Assembly: GCF_018704125.1 (NCBI RefSeq)
Contig: NZ_JAGTIS010000006.1
Location: 186,001-250,000 of the forward strand
DNA length: 64,000 nt
Origin: Metapseudomonas boanensis
GTDB taxonomy: Bacteria; Pseudomonadota; Gammaproteobacteria; Pseudomonadales; Pseudomonadaceae
Reading direction: 5' to 3'
Positions within the stretch are counted from its first letter, which is position 1. Each line of letters begins with the position of its first letter. The notes under the pieces were generated by a model that did no database searches, was not told the DNA's origin, and saw only the letters and a program-made list of their open reading frames with translations. The translations under genes were made by a program, and so were the position numbers. This document shows, in pieces, positions 26,322 through 34,369 of this stretch.

Positions 26322-26716
26322 TGATCCTTCTCGAACAAGGGTAGCCAGACGTCCTCGACGTTCAGGAAGCTGACCCGTACCGGCATGTCGATATACACCC
26401 GCTGTGGATCCATACCGACGACGTTGCTGACGAAGCGCAGGCCCTCCTGCTCGGCCAGCTCGATGATTGCGACCACGTAGGGCACTTCCAGGTCGCTGCT
26501 CCATTGCTGGTAGTTGAGGGTATAGCTCAGCACTTTGCCCTTTCCGGAGACCGCGCACGGCGCCACATCGAGGCTCGCGCAGCGCGGACAGATCGGGCCG
26601 GGCGGGTGGAAGAAGCGCGTGCAGCCGTTGCACTTGTGGATCAGCAGTTGGCCGTGCTCGCCGCCCTGCCAGAAGGCACGGTTGTCGGCGTTGAGGGCGG
26701 GCAGTTTTCTGGGCAT
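26318..26716 (-). CDS. DUF35 zinc-ribbon/OB-fold protein, partner of DitF
   Basis: 132 residues. An N-terminal rubredoxin-like zinc ribbon has Cys29, Cys32, Cys43 and Cys46. An OB-fold follows, with GKGKVLSYT and VVAIIELAEQEGLRFVSNVVG. DUF35 proteins bind acyl-CoA substrates and form complexes with thiolase-fold partners such as Ltp2. The coding sequence overlaps ditF by 4 bp (ATGA), strong evidence for a stoichiometric complex. Promoter site 4 lies upstream, in the divergent region toward ditG. Confidence 0.9.
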   Translation of the reverse strand: MPRKLPALNADNRAFWQGGEHGQLLIHKCNGCTRFFHPPGPICPRCASLDVAPCAVSGKGKVLSYTLNYQQWSSDLEVPYVVAIIELAEQEGLRFVSNVVGMDPQRVYIDMPVRVSFLNVEDVWLPLFEKDQ

Positions 26717-26766
26717 TCGCGGAACCTGCGGGTGCGCTGGCTTGGGATGCCGATGACTTTAACAAT

Positions 26767-26791
26767 TGTACATATTTTTGAAAAGTGTCAT
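26767..26791 (+). promoter_or_regulatory. Shared 25-bp inverted repeat, site 4 (ditF/ditG divergent region)
   Basis: Arms TGTACA and TGTCAT, spacer TATTTTTGAAAAG. TTGTAC at 26766-26771 and CATATA at 26789-26794 form a promoter with 17-bp spacing toward ditG. Confidence 0.65.
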
Positions 26792-26833
26792 ATATTGGCG
26801 GCGATACGAGCACGCACAATCAGGCTCGCGGTA

Positions 26834-26845
26834 AACAACAAGAGG
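26834..26845 (+). promoter_or_regulatory. AAN-repeat (CA motif) at the ditG ribosome site
   Basis: AACAACAAGAGG, which resembles the remembered Hfq/Crc target of P. aeruginosa amiE. It includes the Shine-Dalgarno, 11 bp before ATG 26857. Confidence 0.65.
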
Positions 26846-26856
26846 ATCCTTTTGCC

Positions 26857-27558
26857 ATGTCCCTGCCTTTGCAAGACAAGACAATCATAGTCACTGGCGG
26901 TTCCGGCGCTCTGGGTAGTGCCTTGGGTCGCCTGCTGCTGGAGCGCGGTGCGCAGATCGCCCTGCTCGACCGCGCCGAAGCGTCTGCCAGCCTAGGTGAG
27001 GCCCCTGGGTTGCTTCCGTTGGGAGGCGTCGACCTGACTTCCACCGAGTCGGCGCAGGCGGCCGTGGCCAAGGTGGTCGGGCATTTCGGGCGGATCGACG
27101 GGCTGGTCAACGTGGCCGGCGGCTTCGCCTGGGAGACCCTGGAGGGCGGCAGCCTGGAAACCTGGGACCGCCTGTACCAGATCAACCTGCGTACCGCGCT
27201 GGTTAGCAGCCAAGCGGCTCTGAGCCATTTGCTCGAAGCGCCGGCGGGGCGAATCGTGAACGTCGGCGCGCTGGCCTCGCTGAAGGCAGGGCTGGGCATG
27301 GGCGCTTATGCCGCCTCGAAGTCCGGCGTGGCTCGCCTGACCGAAGCCTTGGCCGAGGAGCTGAAGGACCGTGGCGTCACCGTCAACGCCGTGCTGCCGA
27401 GCATTATCGATACCCCGGCAAACCGAGCCGATATGCCGGATGCCGATGCTGGCCGTTGGGTCACGCCGGAGGCCCTGGCCCGGGTCATCGCCTTCCTGCT
27501 TTCGGACGACGCCGCACCCATCACCGGCGCCTGCCTGCCCGTGAGTGGCCGGGTATGA
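26857..27558 (+). CDS. ditG: SDR-family oxidoreductase (DitG by order)
   Basis: 233 residues from ATG 26857; the frame extends to 26785 but crosses the operator. TGGSGALG binds the nucleotide; VNVAGG is in the NNAG position; YAASK supplies Tyr and Lys. The canonical Ser, 13 residues before Tyr, is Ala here (VGALASLKAGLGMGAYAASK), with a Ser three residues later. Short for an SDR. It begins a plus-strand unit with a FAH-fold gene. Confidence 0.82.
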   Translation: MSLPLQDKTIIVTGGSGALGSALGRLLLERGAQIALLDRAEASASLGEAPGLLPLGGVDLTSTESAQAAVAKVVGHFGRIDGLVNVAGGFAWETLEGGSLETWDRLYQINLRTALVSSQAALSHLLEAPAGRIVNVGALASLKAGLGMGAYAASKSGVARLTEALAEELKDRGVTVNAVLPSIIDTPANRADMPDADAGRWVTPEALARVIAFLLSDDAAPITGACLPVSGRV

Positions 27559-27601
27559 CGCCCACTTTAAACTGCTGGCACTCGACTGGAGTACAAGAAC
27601 C

Positions 27602-28603
27602 ATGAGACTGGTGACCTTTACCGATGGCAGCGGCTTCGAGCGTGCTGGGGTGCTTCTGGAGAACGATCAGGTCGTTCTCGACCTGCAGGCGGCCTATCGG
27701 GTGGTGCAGGGGCGTGAATGTCCGGAACTGAGCAGCGTGCTGGCGCTGGTCGAGGCGGGCGAGGACGGTCTGGCGCTGGCCCGCTCGCTGGTGGAGCGGG
27801 CGCCCGCCCTGGCGGTGCGCGAGCGCGCCCTGGTGAAGCTGCGCGCACCGATCCAGCCGCCGCCGCAGATGCGCGACTGCTCCTGCTTCGAGCTGCACCT
27901 GCGGCAGAGCTTCGCCGCCGCACGTCGCGCCCGGGCACTGCGCACGCCGGACCCGGAGGCGACCCTCAAGGCGATGAATACGCGCGCCGACGAGCGGGTC
28001 ATCGAGACCTTCAATCGGCAGCCCATCTACTACAAGTGCAACCGCTTCGCGGTCATCGGAATCGACGACGAGTTTCAGTGGCCTGGCTTCAGCAAAGCGC
28101 TGGACTTCGAACTGGAGTTCGGCTGCTACATCGGCAGACGCGGCAAGGACATCAGCCGTGATGCGGCCCGTTCGCATATCGTCGGCTACACCATCTTTAA
28201 CGACATGAGCGCGCGCGATGCGCAGGCGGCGGAGATGCCCGGCATGCTTGGCCCGGCCAAGAGCAAGGACTTCGACACGGCGAACATCATGGGGCCATGC
28301 CTGGTGACGGCCGACGAGTTGGGCGATCCCTATGACCTGAACATGGTCGCGCGGGTCAACGGCGAGGAGTGGGGGCGGGGCAACACCCGCGACATGCGTT
28401 GGTCCTTCGAGGATGTGATCGCCCACATCTCGCGTTCAGAAACCCTCTATCCCGGCGAATTCCTCGGCTCCGGCACGGTGGGCAATGGTTGCGGTCTGGA
28501 GCAACTGCGCTATCTGCGGCCGGGTGACCTGGTCGAGTTGGAGGTGGATGGCATCGGAGTGCTGAGCACTCGCGTCGGCAGCGCCGGGCAAGTTGTTACC
28601 TGA
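27602..28603 (+). CDS. ditH: Fumarylacetoacetate hydrolase-fold protein (DitH by order)
   Basis: 333 residues from ATG 27602, with GGAG 10 bp upstream. The long N-terminal domain (about 1-95) before the FAH core is typical of the larger subgroup. Core motifs: FELEFGCYIGRRGKDIS with metal-binding acids, YTIFNDMSARDAQ, and GEFLGSGTVGNGCGLE. Likely a C-C hydrolase, isomerase or decarboxylase acting after ring cleavage. Overall divergent from the FAH genes at 21712 and 36513. Confidence 0.86.
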   Translation: MRLVTFTDGSGFERAGVLLENDQVVLDLQAAYRVVQGRECPELSSVLALVEAGEDGLALARSLVERAPALAVRERALVKLRAPIQPPPQMRDCSCFELHLRQSFAAARRARALRTPDPEATLKAMNTRADERVIETFNRQPIYYKCNRFAVIGIDDEFQWPGFSKALDFELEFGCYIGRRGKDISRDAARSHIVGYTIFNDMSARDAQAAEMPGMLGPAKSKDFDTANIMGPCLVTADELGDPYDLNMVARVNGEEWGRGNTRDMRWSFEDVIAHISRSETLYPGEFLGSGTVGNGCGLEQLRYLRPGDLVELEVDGIGVLSTRVGSAGQVVT

Positions 28604-28604
28604 T

Positions 28605-28630
28605 ATGCCCGAATCACCCGGCCCGGGCAT
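28605..28630 (+). terminator. Hairpin after ditH
   Basis: ATGCCCG and CGGGCAT form a 7-bp stem around a 12-base loop directly after the stop. No T tract follows. Confidence 0.35.
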
Positions 28631-28702
28631 GAGAGGTCGATGGTAGCGGGTATGCCAGGGGTGGGTGGAAGGATTCACTCACTTTCCGAGTGGCGATTTC
28701 TA

Positions 28703-28727
28703 TGTACATTTTTATAAAAAGTGTCTT
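28703..28727 (+). promoter_or_regulatory. Shared 25-bp inverted repeat, site 5 (ditA1 promoter)
   Basis: Arms TGTACA and TGTCTT around TTTTTATAAAAAG. TTATAT at 28726-28731 is a -10 at 17 bp from ATGTAC, 47 bp before the ditA1 start. Confidence 0.65.
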
Positions 28728-28777
28728 ATATTTGCTCCGGCTTAAATTCGCCGTAGCGCCCTGAACAGGAGGCAATC

Positions 28778-30178
28778 ATGCTAACAAGAACAAGCCCTGT
28801 ATTGTCCGACGGAACCAAGGTTTCCGATCTCATCTACCCCGATACCCGTGAAGTGCAGATGCGCGTGTTGTCGGACCGTGAGATCTATGAGCTGGAGATG
28901 GAAAAAATCTTTGGCAAGATCTGGGTCTTCCTCGGGCACGAGTCCGAGATCCCCAATTCCGGAGACTTTGTGGTCCGTGACATGGGCTCCGATTCGGTGA
29001 TCGTTGCCCGGGGCAAGGACGGCGAAGTCTATGTGAACCTCAACGTCTGCCCGCACCGTGGTATGCGTATCAGCACGGCCGACTGTGGTAACACACAGAT
29101 CCACAAATGCATCTACCACGGCTGGGCCTTCCGTCCCAATGGCGACTTCATCGGCTCGCCGGTCGAGCGAGAATGCATGCACGGCAAGATGCTGTCGAAA
29201 GAGGAGTTGGGCCTGAAAAAAGCCCGGGTAACCCTCTACGGTGGCCTGGTCTTCGCTACCTGGAATGTCGACGGTCCGTCGTTCGAGGAGTTCCTCGGCG
29301 ATGCCAAGTGGTACTACGACATGCTGTTCTGCCGCTCTGACAAGGGTATGGAGGTGCTCGGTCCGCCACAGCGCTTCATCGTCAACGCCAACTGGAAGAC
29401 TGCCGGCGAGCAGTCGGCCGCCGATGGTTTCCACACCCTGACACTGCACCGTTGGCTGGGCGAAGTGGGCAACTACGCGAAGAAAGGCCAGGGGGAAGGT
29501 GAGGGGGCAGATCTCAGCCCCGAGATGATCGGCGTGGAGATTAGCTCGCCGCATGGTCACGCCCTGCGCTGCATCGACCTCGCACGCAAGATCAAGCGTC
29601 TGACTGGCCTCGATCCGGCGGAGCTGTCCGTGCAGGAGAAGCTGAACGCGCTGCCGCCGGCTGGAATGACCCGCGACATGGTCGAGCAGCTGTCTCGCAA
29701 CCTGAGCGAGGACCAGCTCAAGGTGCTGACCAGCATGCCGCCGCAAGTGGGTGGAATGTTCCCGAACATTCTTTTCGGTTTTGTCTATATTCCACAGCCC
29801 GATGGTTCGGTGGTCGGCTCCATGACCATGCACGCCTACGTGCCCCAGGGGCCGGACAAGCTCGAGTTCGTCAACTGGATCTTCGCCGAGAAGGATGCGC
29901 CGGCCGAGTTGCGCGAGAAGATGCTGAAGCAGACCATCCAACTGTTCGGCACCTCCGGCATGGTCGAGCAGGACGACTCCGATACCTGGCCGCATATGAC
30001 GCTGGCCGCCAAGGGAGCGATGGGCCGCCAGATGACCTTGAAATACCAGGCATGTTACGAGACCGGCGCTCCCGAGGGTTGGCCGGGGCCGGGTATCGTC
30101 AACGAGGGTTTCACCAAGGACGACACCCAGTGGCATTGGTGGCAGTACTGGCACGAGCTGATGACGGCGGAAGACTGA
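28778..30178 (+). CDS. ditA1: Rieske dioxygenase alpha subunit DitA1
   Basis: 466 residues, AGGAGG before the start. The Rieske [2Fe-2S] site is Cys91-x-His93-x17-Cys111-x2-His114. The catalytic iron region NWKTAGEQSAADGFHTLTLH supplies His219 and His224, with the bridging Asp216, as in naphthalene dioxygenase. This subunit hydroxylates the aromatic C ring of 7-oxodehydroabietate to the cis-diol with O2 and electrons from DitA3. The beta gene follows 39 bp later. A CA motif lies inside codons 2-6 and the shared operator overlaps the promoter. Confidence 0.95.
   Translation: MLTRTSPVLSDGTKVSDLIYPDTREVQMRVLSDREIYELEMEKIFGKIWVFLGHESEIPNSGDFVVRDMGSDSVIVARGKDGEVYVNLNVCPHRGMRISTADCGNTQIHKCIYHGWAFRPNGDFIGSPVERECMHGKMLSKEELGLKKARVTLYGGLVFATWNVDGPSFEEFLGDAKWYYDMLFCRSDKGMEVLGPPQRFIVNANWKTAGEQSAADGFHTLTLHRWLGEVGNYAKKGQGEGEGADLSPEMIGVEISSPHGHALRCIDLARKIKRLTGLDPAELSVQEKLNALPPAGMTRDMVEQLSRNLSEDQLKVLTSMPPQVGGMFPNILFGFVYIPQPDGSVVGSMTMHAYVPQGPDKLEFVNWIFAEKDAPAELREKMLKQTIQLFGTSGMVEQDDSDTWPHMTLAAKGAMGRQMTLKYQACYETGAPEGWPGPGIVNEGFTKDDTQWHWWQYWHELMTAED
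28783..28794 (+). promoter_or_regulatory. AAN-repeat (CA motif) within the first ditA1 codons
   Basis: AACAAGAACAAG, four AAN triplets starting 2 bp after the ATG, within reach of an initiating ribosome. Confidence 0.6.
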
Positions 30179-30194
30179 TCGTCGCTCCAGGCAC

Positions 30195-30203
30195 AACAAC
30201 AAT
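30195..30203 (+). promoter_or_regulatory. AAN-repeat (CA motif) before ditA2
   Basis: AACAACAAT just upstream of the CAGGAG ribosome site of ditA2 (ATG 30218). Confidence 0.5.
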
Positions 30204-30217
30204 TTCAGGAGTTACTC

Positions 30218-30793
30218 ATGGCCCAAGTACAAGAACGTGGCGCCGACCAGATTCAGCCTGGATCGCCGGTTGGCATCAAGCGTGTCCCGGTCGGTACCGA
30301 GATCTATAACCAGGTAGTGACCTTCCTTTACGAGGAGGCGACGTTGCTGGACCAGATTCGCCTGCAGGAATGGGCCGCGCGCCTGGCCACCGACCTGGTC
30401 TACACCGTGCCTCTGCGGCATACCCGTCTGCAGTCCGAGCTGTCCACCACTATCGTGCGCAGCGTACAGCACTACCACGACGACTACCGCTCGATCATGG
30501 GACGGATCCTGCGCCTGTCCGGCAAGAGCGCCTGGGCGGAAGACCCACCCTCCCGTACCCGTCGCCTGGTAACCAACGTGTTCGTTGAAGAGACGGAGAA
30601 GGGCGACGAGTTCGTGGTGACCAGCTATCTGCTGCTGACCCGTAACCGCTTCAAGGACCACCATGTCGACATCATCAGTGGTGAGCGCCGGGATGTGCTA
30701 CGCCTGACCGAAGAAGGCTTCAAGCTGGCGCGCCGTGAGGTCATCCTCGATCAGGCTGTGCTGGGGACGCCTAACCTCGCCGTGTTCCTCTGA
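30218..30793 (+). CDS. ditA2: Ring-hydroxylating dioxygenase beta subunit DitA2
   Basis: 191 residues with the NTF2-like beta-subunit pattern: EIYNQVVTFLYEEATLLDQIRLQEW at the N terminus, SRTRRLVTNVFVEE in the middle and the C-terminal LARREVILDQAVLG. It forms the structural alpha3beta3 core with DitA1 and has no cofactor. It directly follows ditA1. Confidence 0.93.
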   Translation: MAQVQERGADQIQPGSPVGIKRVPVGTEIYNQVVTFLYEEATLLDQIRLQEWAARLATDLVYTVPLRHTRLQSELSTTIVRSVQHYHDDYRSIMGRILRLSGKSAWAEDPPSRTRRLVTNVFVEETEKGDEFVVTSYLLLTRNRFKDHHVDIISGERRDVLRLTEEGFKLARREVILDQAVLGTPNLAVFL

Positions 30794-30801
30794 TGGCCTT
30801 G

Positions 30802-30828
30802 GCCTGCCCCTCGTCAGGAGGGGCGGGC
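30802..30828. terminator. Bidirectional hairpin between ditA2 and the DUF2889 gene
   Basis: GCCTGCCCCTC-GTCAG-GAGGGGCGGGC, an 11-bp stem with one T-G wobble, followed on the plus strand by CTCCTCTTTCC. It overlaps the 3' end of the convergent gene. Confidence 0.55.
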
Positions 30829-31572
30829 CTCCTCTTTCCCGGCTAGCCAGTTCTGGTCGTCCATGCACAGCGCTGACGCCGCTTCGCTGAAGTCCCAGGT
30901 GGAACCCTTGATCCGCAGCGCTTGTGTGGCCCGTGCCGGTTGCTGGCTGTAGCAGCGGCCAGTGCTGGAGGCATGCACCTGAGCATCCAGGTTGTTCATG
31001 CGACCCAGCGAGATCTGTGTGCAGCGGCGTAGCAGCAGTGCAGCTTCCGCTTCCTCCTCGGACAGATTGTTGAACGCCCAGCGAGCCATTCCTTCACGGA
31101 GATTGACCCCGCAGTAGGGCGGTGGTCCCTCAATGGTCGAGCCATGCACGTCCCAGCTAAGCAGGGGGGCGCCGTCGCGTAGCAGGACCGGGTTGGTGCG
31201 CTCGTCGATGCGGTCTGGAACCTGAATGTCGTACCGACGCCGGGACGCCCCTCGAGCGGCGTTGGCGATGGCCAGGCCAGCCAGGTCGAGCAGATGCGTG
31301 CATTGGTGCTGGGCATCTGTCTGCCGGGTCACTGAGTGGGCTATCTGGCTGAGCGGCATGCCGATCAGCCGCTCCAGTTGTTCGGCGGCCTGCGGGCAGG
31401 CGGAGTAGGGATAGCGCACGGCCTCGCCGCCGATCTCGCTCACGATACCGTCGCGGTGGCGCAGCCAGACGCGGAAGTGGTGGAAGTCGTCCTCCAGGCT
31501 CGCGCGTACCTCTCTAGTGGCATCCTGTATCGTCGAAACTATTTCCACCCGGCGCCGGAACATGCTGGTCAT
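30814..31572 (-). CDS. DUF2889 family protein
   Basis: 252 residues from ATG 31572, with AAAAGGAAA upstream; the frame runs to 31635 through the operator and is rejected there. I recognise the DUF2889 pattern: FRRRVEIVSTIQDATREVRASLEDDFHHF, a DGIVSEIGGEAVRYPYSACPQA segment, then CTHLLDLAGLAIANAA. No biochemical role is established to my knowledge. It is divergent from ditI around a perfect copy of the shared operator and convergent with ditA2, so it is surely part of the catabolic regulon. No signal peptide. Confidence 0.82.
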   Translation of the reverse strand: MTSMFRRRVEIVSTIQDATREVRASLEDDFHHFRVWLRHRDGIVSEIGGEAVRYPYSACPQAAEQLERLIGMPLSQIAHSVTRQTDAQHQCTHLLDLAGLAIANAARGASRRRYDIQVPDRIDERTNPVLLRDGAPLLSWDVHGSTIEGPPPYCGVNLREGMARWAFNNLSEEEAEAALLLRRCTQISLGRMNNLDAQVHASSTGRCYSQQPARATQALRIKGSTWDFSEAASALCMDDQNWLAGKEEARPS

Positions 31573-31628
31573 CGTGGTTTCCTTTTGCTGTTTTCGCAGG
31601 TGCTTGTCGCTAAGGATTGCAGTATATT

Positions 31629-31653
31629 TGAACACTATATGTAAAAATGTTCA
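31629..31653. promoter_or_regulatory. Shared 25-bp inverted repeat, site 6 (perfect arms)
   Basis: TGAACA-N13-TGTTCA with fully complementary arms, between the divergent DUF2889 gene (31572) and ditI (31678). On the minus strand an AAATAT/AATATA hexamer follows the second arm. Confidence 0.75.
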
Positions 31654-31656
31654 CCA

Positions 31657-31668
31657 AAAAACAAGAAG
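31657..31668 (+). promoter_or_regulatory. AAN-repeat (CA motif) before ditI
   Basis: AAAAACAAGAAG, four AAN triplets merging into the AAGGA ribosome site, 9 bp before ATG 31678. Confidence 0.55.
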
Positions 31669-31677
31669 GAATTCGCT

Positions 31678-32478
31678 ATGAAGCTGTTGCAAGAGCAAGT
31701 GGCGCTGATCACCGGTGCTGGCGGTGGAATCGGGCGAGGGGTGGCGCTGAGTTTTGCTAAGGCCGGTGCCGCAGTGCTGGTCGCCGAGCTCGACGAGATC
31801 AGCGGCAGGGCCGTGGAGCAGGAGTTGCAGGCACTGGGAGCCCGGGCCCTGTTCGTCAAGACCGACGTTACCCGCAAGGTGGATGTCGAGGCGGCCATCC
31901 AGGTGGCCGTCGAGCGGTTCGGCGGCCTGGACATCCTGGTCAACAATGCCTTCGCTCCCACACCCAACGTGCTGTTGGAGGATAAGACCGACGAGATGCT
32001 GGCCCGCACCCTGGACTCCACTCTGTGGGCCGCCTGGTGGTCGATGAAGGCCGCCCTGCCGCATATGCGCGTGCGTGGAGGTGGCAAAATCATCAACTTC
32101 TATTCCATCGACACCGAGGTCGGGGCCTGGTTGCATGGCGACTACAACGCGGCCAAGTCGGGCGTCGTCGGCCTGACCCGCAGTGCTGCCTCGGAGTGGG
32201 GGCGTTTCAACATTCGCGTGAACGCGATCGCGCCAACTGCCATGGGCGCGACCTTCCACAAGTTGGCTGCAGAGAACCCGGGCTTCGCCGAGCGCTCCGC
32301 GGCCATGCGACCGCTGGGGCGCTGCGGCGAGCCGGAGGAGGACATCGGGCCGGTGGTGGTGTTCCTGGCGTCGGAAATGTCGCGCTTCGTCACTGGCGAA
32401 ACAATCCACGTCGATGGTGGGCTGCACCTGCCCGGCTATAACTCCCGTCCGGCGGACATTCCGGTTCGCGAATATTGA
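31678..32478 (+). CDS. ditI: SDR-family dehydrogenase (DitI by order)
   Basis: 266 residues. TGAGGGIG at the cofactor site, VAELDE after beta-2, VNNAFAP in the NNAG position. The catalytic region NFYSIDTEVGAWLHGDYNAAKSG has Ser and the Tyr-x3-Lys motif. C-terminal FVTGETIHVDGG. A likely NAD-dependent alcohol dehydrogenase, perhaps acting on the 7-hydroxyl of the abietane (inference). Monocistronic; a strong hairpin follows. Confidence 0.88.
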   Translation: MKLLQEQVALITGAGGGIGRGVALSFAKAGAAVLVAELDEISGRAVEQELQALGARALFVKTDVTRKVDVEAAIQVAVERFGGLDILVNNAFAPTPNVLLEDKTDEMLARTLDSTLWAAWWSMKAALPHMRVRGGGKIINFYSIDTEVGAWLHGDYNAAKSGVVGLTRSAASEWGRFNIRVNAIAPTAMGATFHKLAAENPGFAERSAAMRPLGRCGEPEEDIGPVVVFLASEMSRFVTGETIHVDGGLHLPGYNSRPADIPVREY

Positions 32479-32526
32479 CAAGGCGACCGGTGCGGGTGGC
32501 GCCGCGCCTTTGTTCCGTGGGGGGGG

Positions 32527-32549
32527 CCAGGCTGGGGATGCCAGCCTGG
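32527..32549. terminator. Bidirectional terminator between ditI and ditJ
   Basis: CCAGGCTGG-GGATG-CCAGCCTGG, a perfect 9-bp stem with a 5-base loop. A T7 run follows 11 bp later on the plus strand, overlapping the end of ditJ. Confidence 0.65.
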
Positions 32550-32557
32550 CGTGCGGG

Positions 32558-34189
32558 TCATTTTTTTGCGACCTTGATGTCTGTGTCTTCCAGATCCCAG
32601 GTATCGGCCGTCTTGCCCTCGTCGCGCAACTGGTACTTCAGCACGCGGCCCTGGGGATTCTTCGGCAGGCTGCGGCGGAACTCGATATATCGCGGCAGGG
32701 CGTAGTAGGGCACCGAATCGGTCGCCCAGTGGAACAGCTCTTCCGGTGTCAATCGGGCCTCCTGGTGCAGCACGGCAGTCACCTTGACGTCATCCTCACC
32801 CTTGTCGGATGGAACGGCATGCACCGCAACCTCGGCGAGGTCCGGGTGTACGGCGAAGGCTGCTTCCATTTCGAAGCTGGAGATGTTCTCGCCACGGCGC
32901 CGCAGGTAGTCCTTTTTGCGGTCGACGAAATAGAAGAAACCGTCGTCGTCGAACTTGCCGATGTCACCGGTGTGGAACCACATGTTGCGCATCAGCTTCA
33001 GGGTGTCCGCCGGGCGGTTCCAGTAGCCCTGGAACATGATGTCCGGGCGCAGCGGACGAACCACGATCTCGCCGGGGGTGTTGGCCGGCAGTTCCTGATC
33101 GTTGTCGTCGACGATGCGCACGTCGAAGTCCGGGATTCGCTTGCCGGATGAGCCGGGCGCCGCGTATTCGCCGGCCGCCAGGGAGGTGACCACGCAAGCT
33201 TCGGTGAGGCCATAGCCATTGCCTCCGACCAACTTGGTACCGAAGCGCTCTCGCCAGATCTTCTTGGTTTCCTCGGTGTAGGGGTTGCCACGCGCCGTGT
33301 GGATCTGGCCGTAACAGCGCCTCATCGCATCATTGTCCGGCGCCTGGGCGAGCAGGCCACCCATGCCACCTAGGATGGAGGCGATGGTCGCTCCGGAGCG
33401 TTCGACTTCCTGCCAGAAATTGGAGACCGAGAAGCGCGGCAGGATGGCAGCCCGCGCGCCGACCAGGATACTGGCGATGATGCTGACGCACAGGGCGTTC
33501 ATATGGAACAGCGGCAGCGGCGTGATGGTCACGTCGTTCTCGTCGGCCGGGCCGGCACGTAACTGCAGGCGGGCCAGATTGCACATGAAGTTGTAGCTGA
33601 TCATGCATCCTTTCGAAGGGCCGGTGGTGCCGGAGGTGTAGATCAGGCAGGCAAGGTCGGAAGGCTCGGGCTTGCTGGTGAAAGGCGTGTCGTCCTCGCC
33701 GCGGAACTCGTCCAGGGCGGCAATCGGAATCCTGCATTCGGTGGGCTCGGCCAGTTCACCACGGTAGAGGATTTGGCTGACCTCGCTGAGCTGCTCGGCG
33801 AGTGGGAGGATGCGCGGCAGGTAGTCGGCTTCGCAGATGACCAGGTGGGTCCTCGTGTCGGCGATCTGGTGGCGCAGGAATTCGCCCTTGAGCGCGGTGT
33901 TGATCGGCACGCTCACCGCGCGGAGCTTGTTGATGGCCAGCCAGCAGACGACCGCGTCGATGTTGTTGTCCAGCATGGTCAGCACAGTCTCGCCCGGTTG
34001 CACGCCAAGGGTGGCCAGGGCGTGAGCCATGCGGGTAGACAGAGAGTCAACTTCTGCATATGTGTATAGATTTCCGCTGAAATCCAGCAGCACCCTGTCT
34101 GGATGCCGTGCAACCGCTCGATCGAGCGCTGCGATGGCGGTGTCTCTCTCGCCTACGGACCATGTGTCCGGATGACCAATGCCACTCAT
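32558..34189 (-). CDS. ditJ: Acyl-CoA synthetase/AMP-forming ligase DitJ
   Basis: 543 residues. ANL-superfamily motifs in order: LIYTSGTTGPSKG (about residue 180, P-loop), GYGLTEACV (A5), WFHTGDIGKFDDDGFFYFVDRKKDYL (A7-A8 hinge) and GRVLKYQLRDEG with the C-terminal catalytic Lys. Start ATG has AAAGGAGATG upstream. It should activate the carboxylate of a diterpenoid or degradation intermediate to a CoA thioester with ATP. Divergent from the TetR gene ditK. Confidence 0.92.
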   Translation of the reverse strand: MSGIGHPDTWSVGERDTAIAALDRAVARHPDRVLLDFSGNLYTYAEVDSLSTRMAHALATLGVQPGETVLTMLDNNIDAVVCWLAINKLRAVSVPINTALKGEFLRHQIADTRTHLVICEADYLPRILPLAEQLSEVSQILYRGELAEPTECRIPIAALDEFRGEDDTPFTSKPEPSDLACLIYTSGTTGPSKGCMISYNFMCNLARLQLRAGPADENDVTITPLPLFHMNALCVSIIASILVGARAAILPRFSVSNFWQEVERSGATIASILGGMGGLLAQAPDNDAMRRCYGQIHTARGNPYTEETKKIWRERFGTKLVGGNGYGLTEACVVTSLAAGEYAAPGSSGKRIPDFDVRIVDDNDQELPANTPGEIVVRPLRPDIMFQGYWNRPADTLKLMRNMWFHTGDIGKFDDDGFFYFVDRKKDYLRRRGENISSFEMEAAFAVHPDLAEVAVHAVPSDKGEDDVKVTAVLHQEARLTPEELFHWATDSVPYYALPRYIEFRRSLPKNPQGRVLKYQLRDEGKTADTWDLEDTDIKVAKK

Positions 34190-34247
34190 AGCTCATCTCC
34201 TTTGGAGGCCTTTCCCGCTGTGGGATGGCAGATTTTATTTTGGTGGG

Positions 34248-34260
34248 AGAATGCCATTCT
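34248..34260. promoter_or_regulatory. AGAATG-C-CATTCT palindrome between ditJ and ditK
   Basis: A perfect 13-bp palindrome in the divergent region, 59 bp upstream of ditJ and 110 bp upstream of ditK. The position suits autoregulation by the TetR protein. The sequence is unlike the shared 25-bp repeat. Confidence 0.45.
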
Positions 34261-34369
34261 AAATTCAAATTTGTCGCTTGTCTCCAGCTAAGATTTGAAC
34301 AAATCCATGTAGTACTGCCTATATCCTGTGCTAATGTGACGAAAATTTACCAACTGAGAATCCCTATCA

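Noticed and set aside
28781-30202. A 473-codon minus-strand frame
   Set aside because: Antisense to ditA1, whose Rieske and iron motifs are intact.
34298-34320. GAACA at 34297-34301 as an eleventh operator
   Set aside because: No TGT-type right arm at the 13-base spacing.
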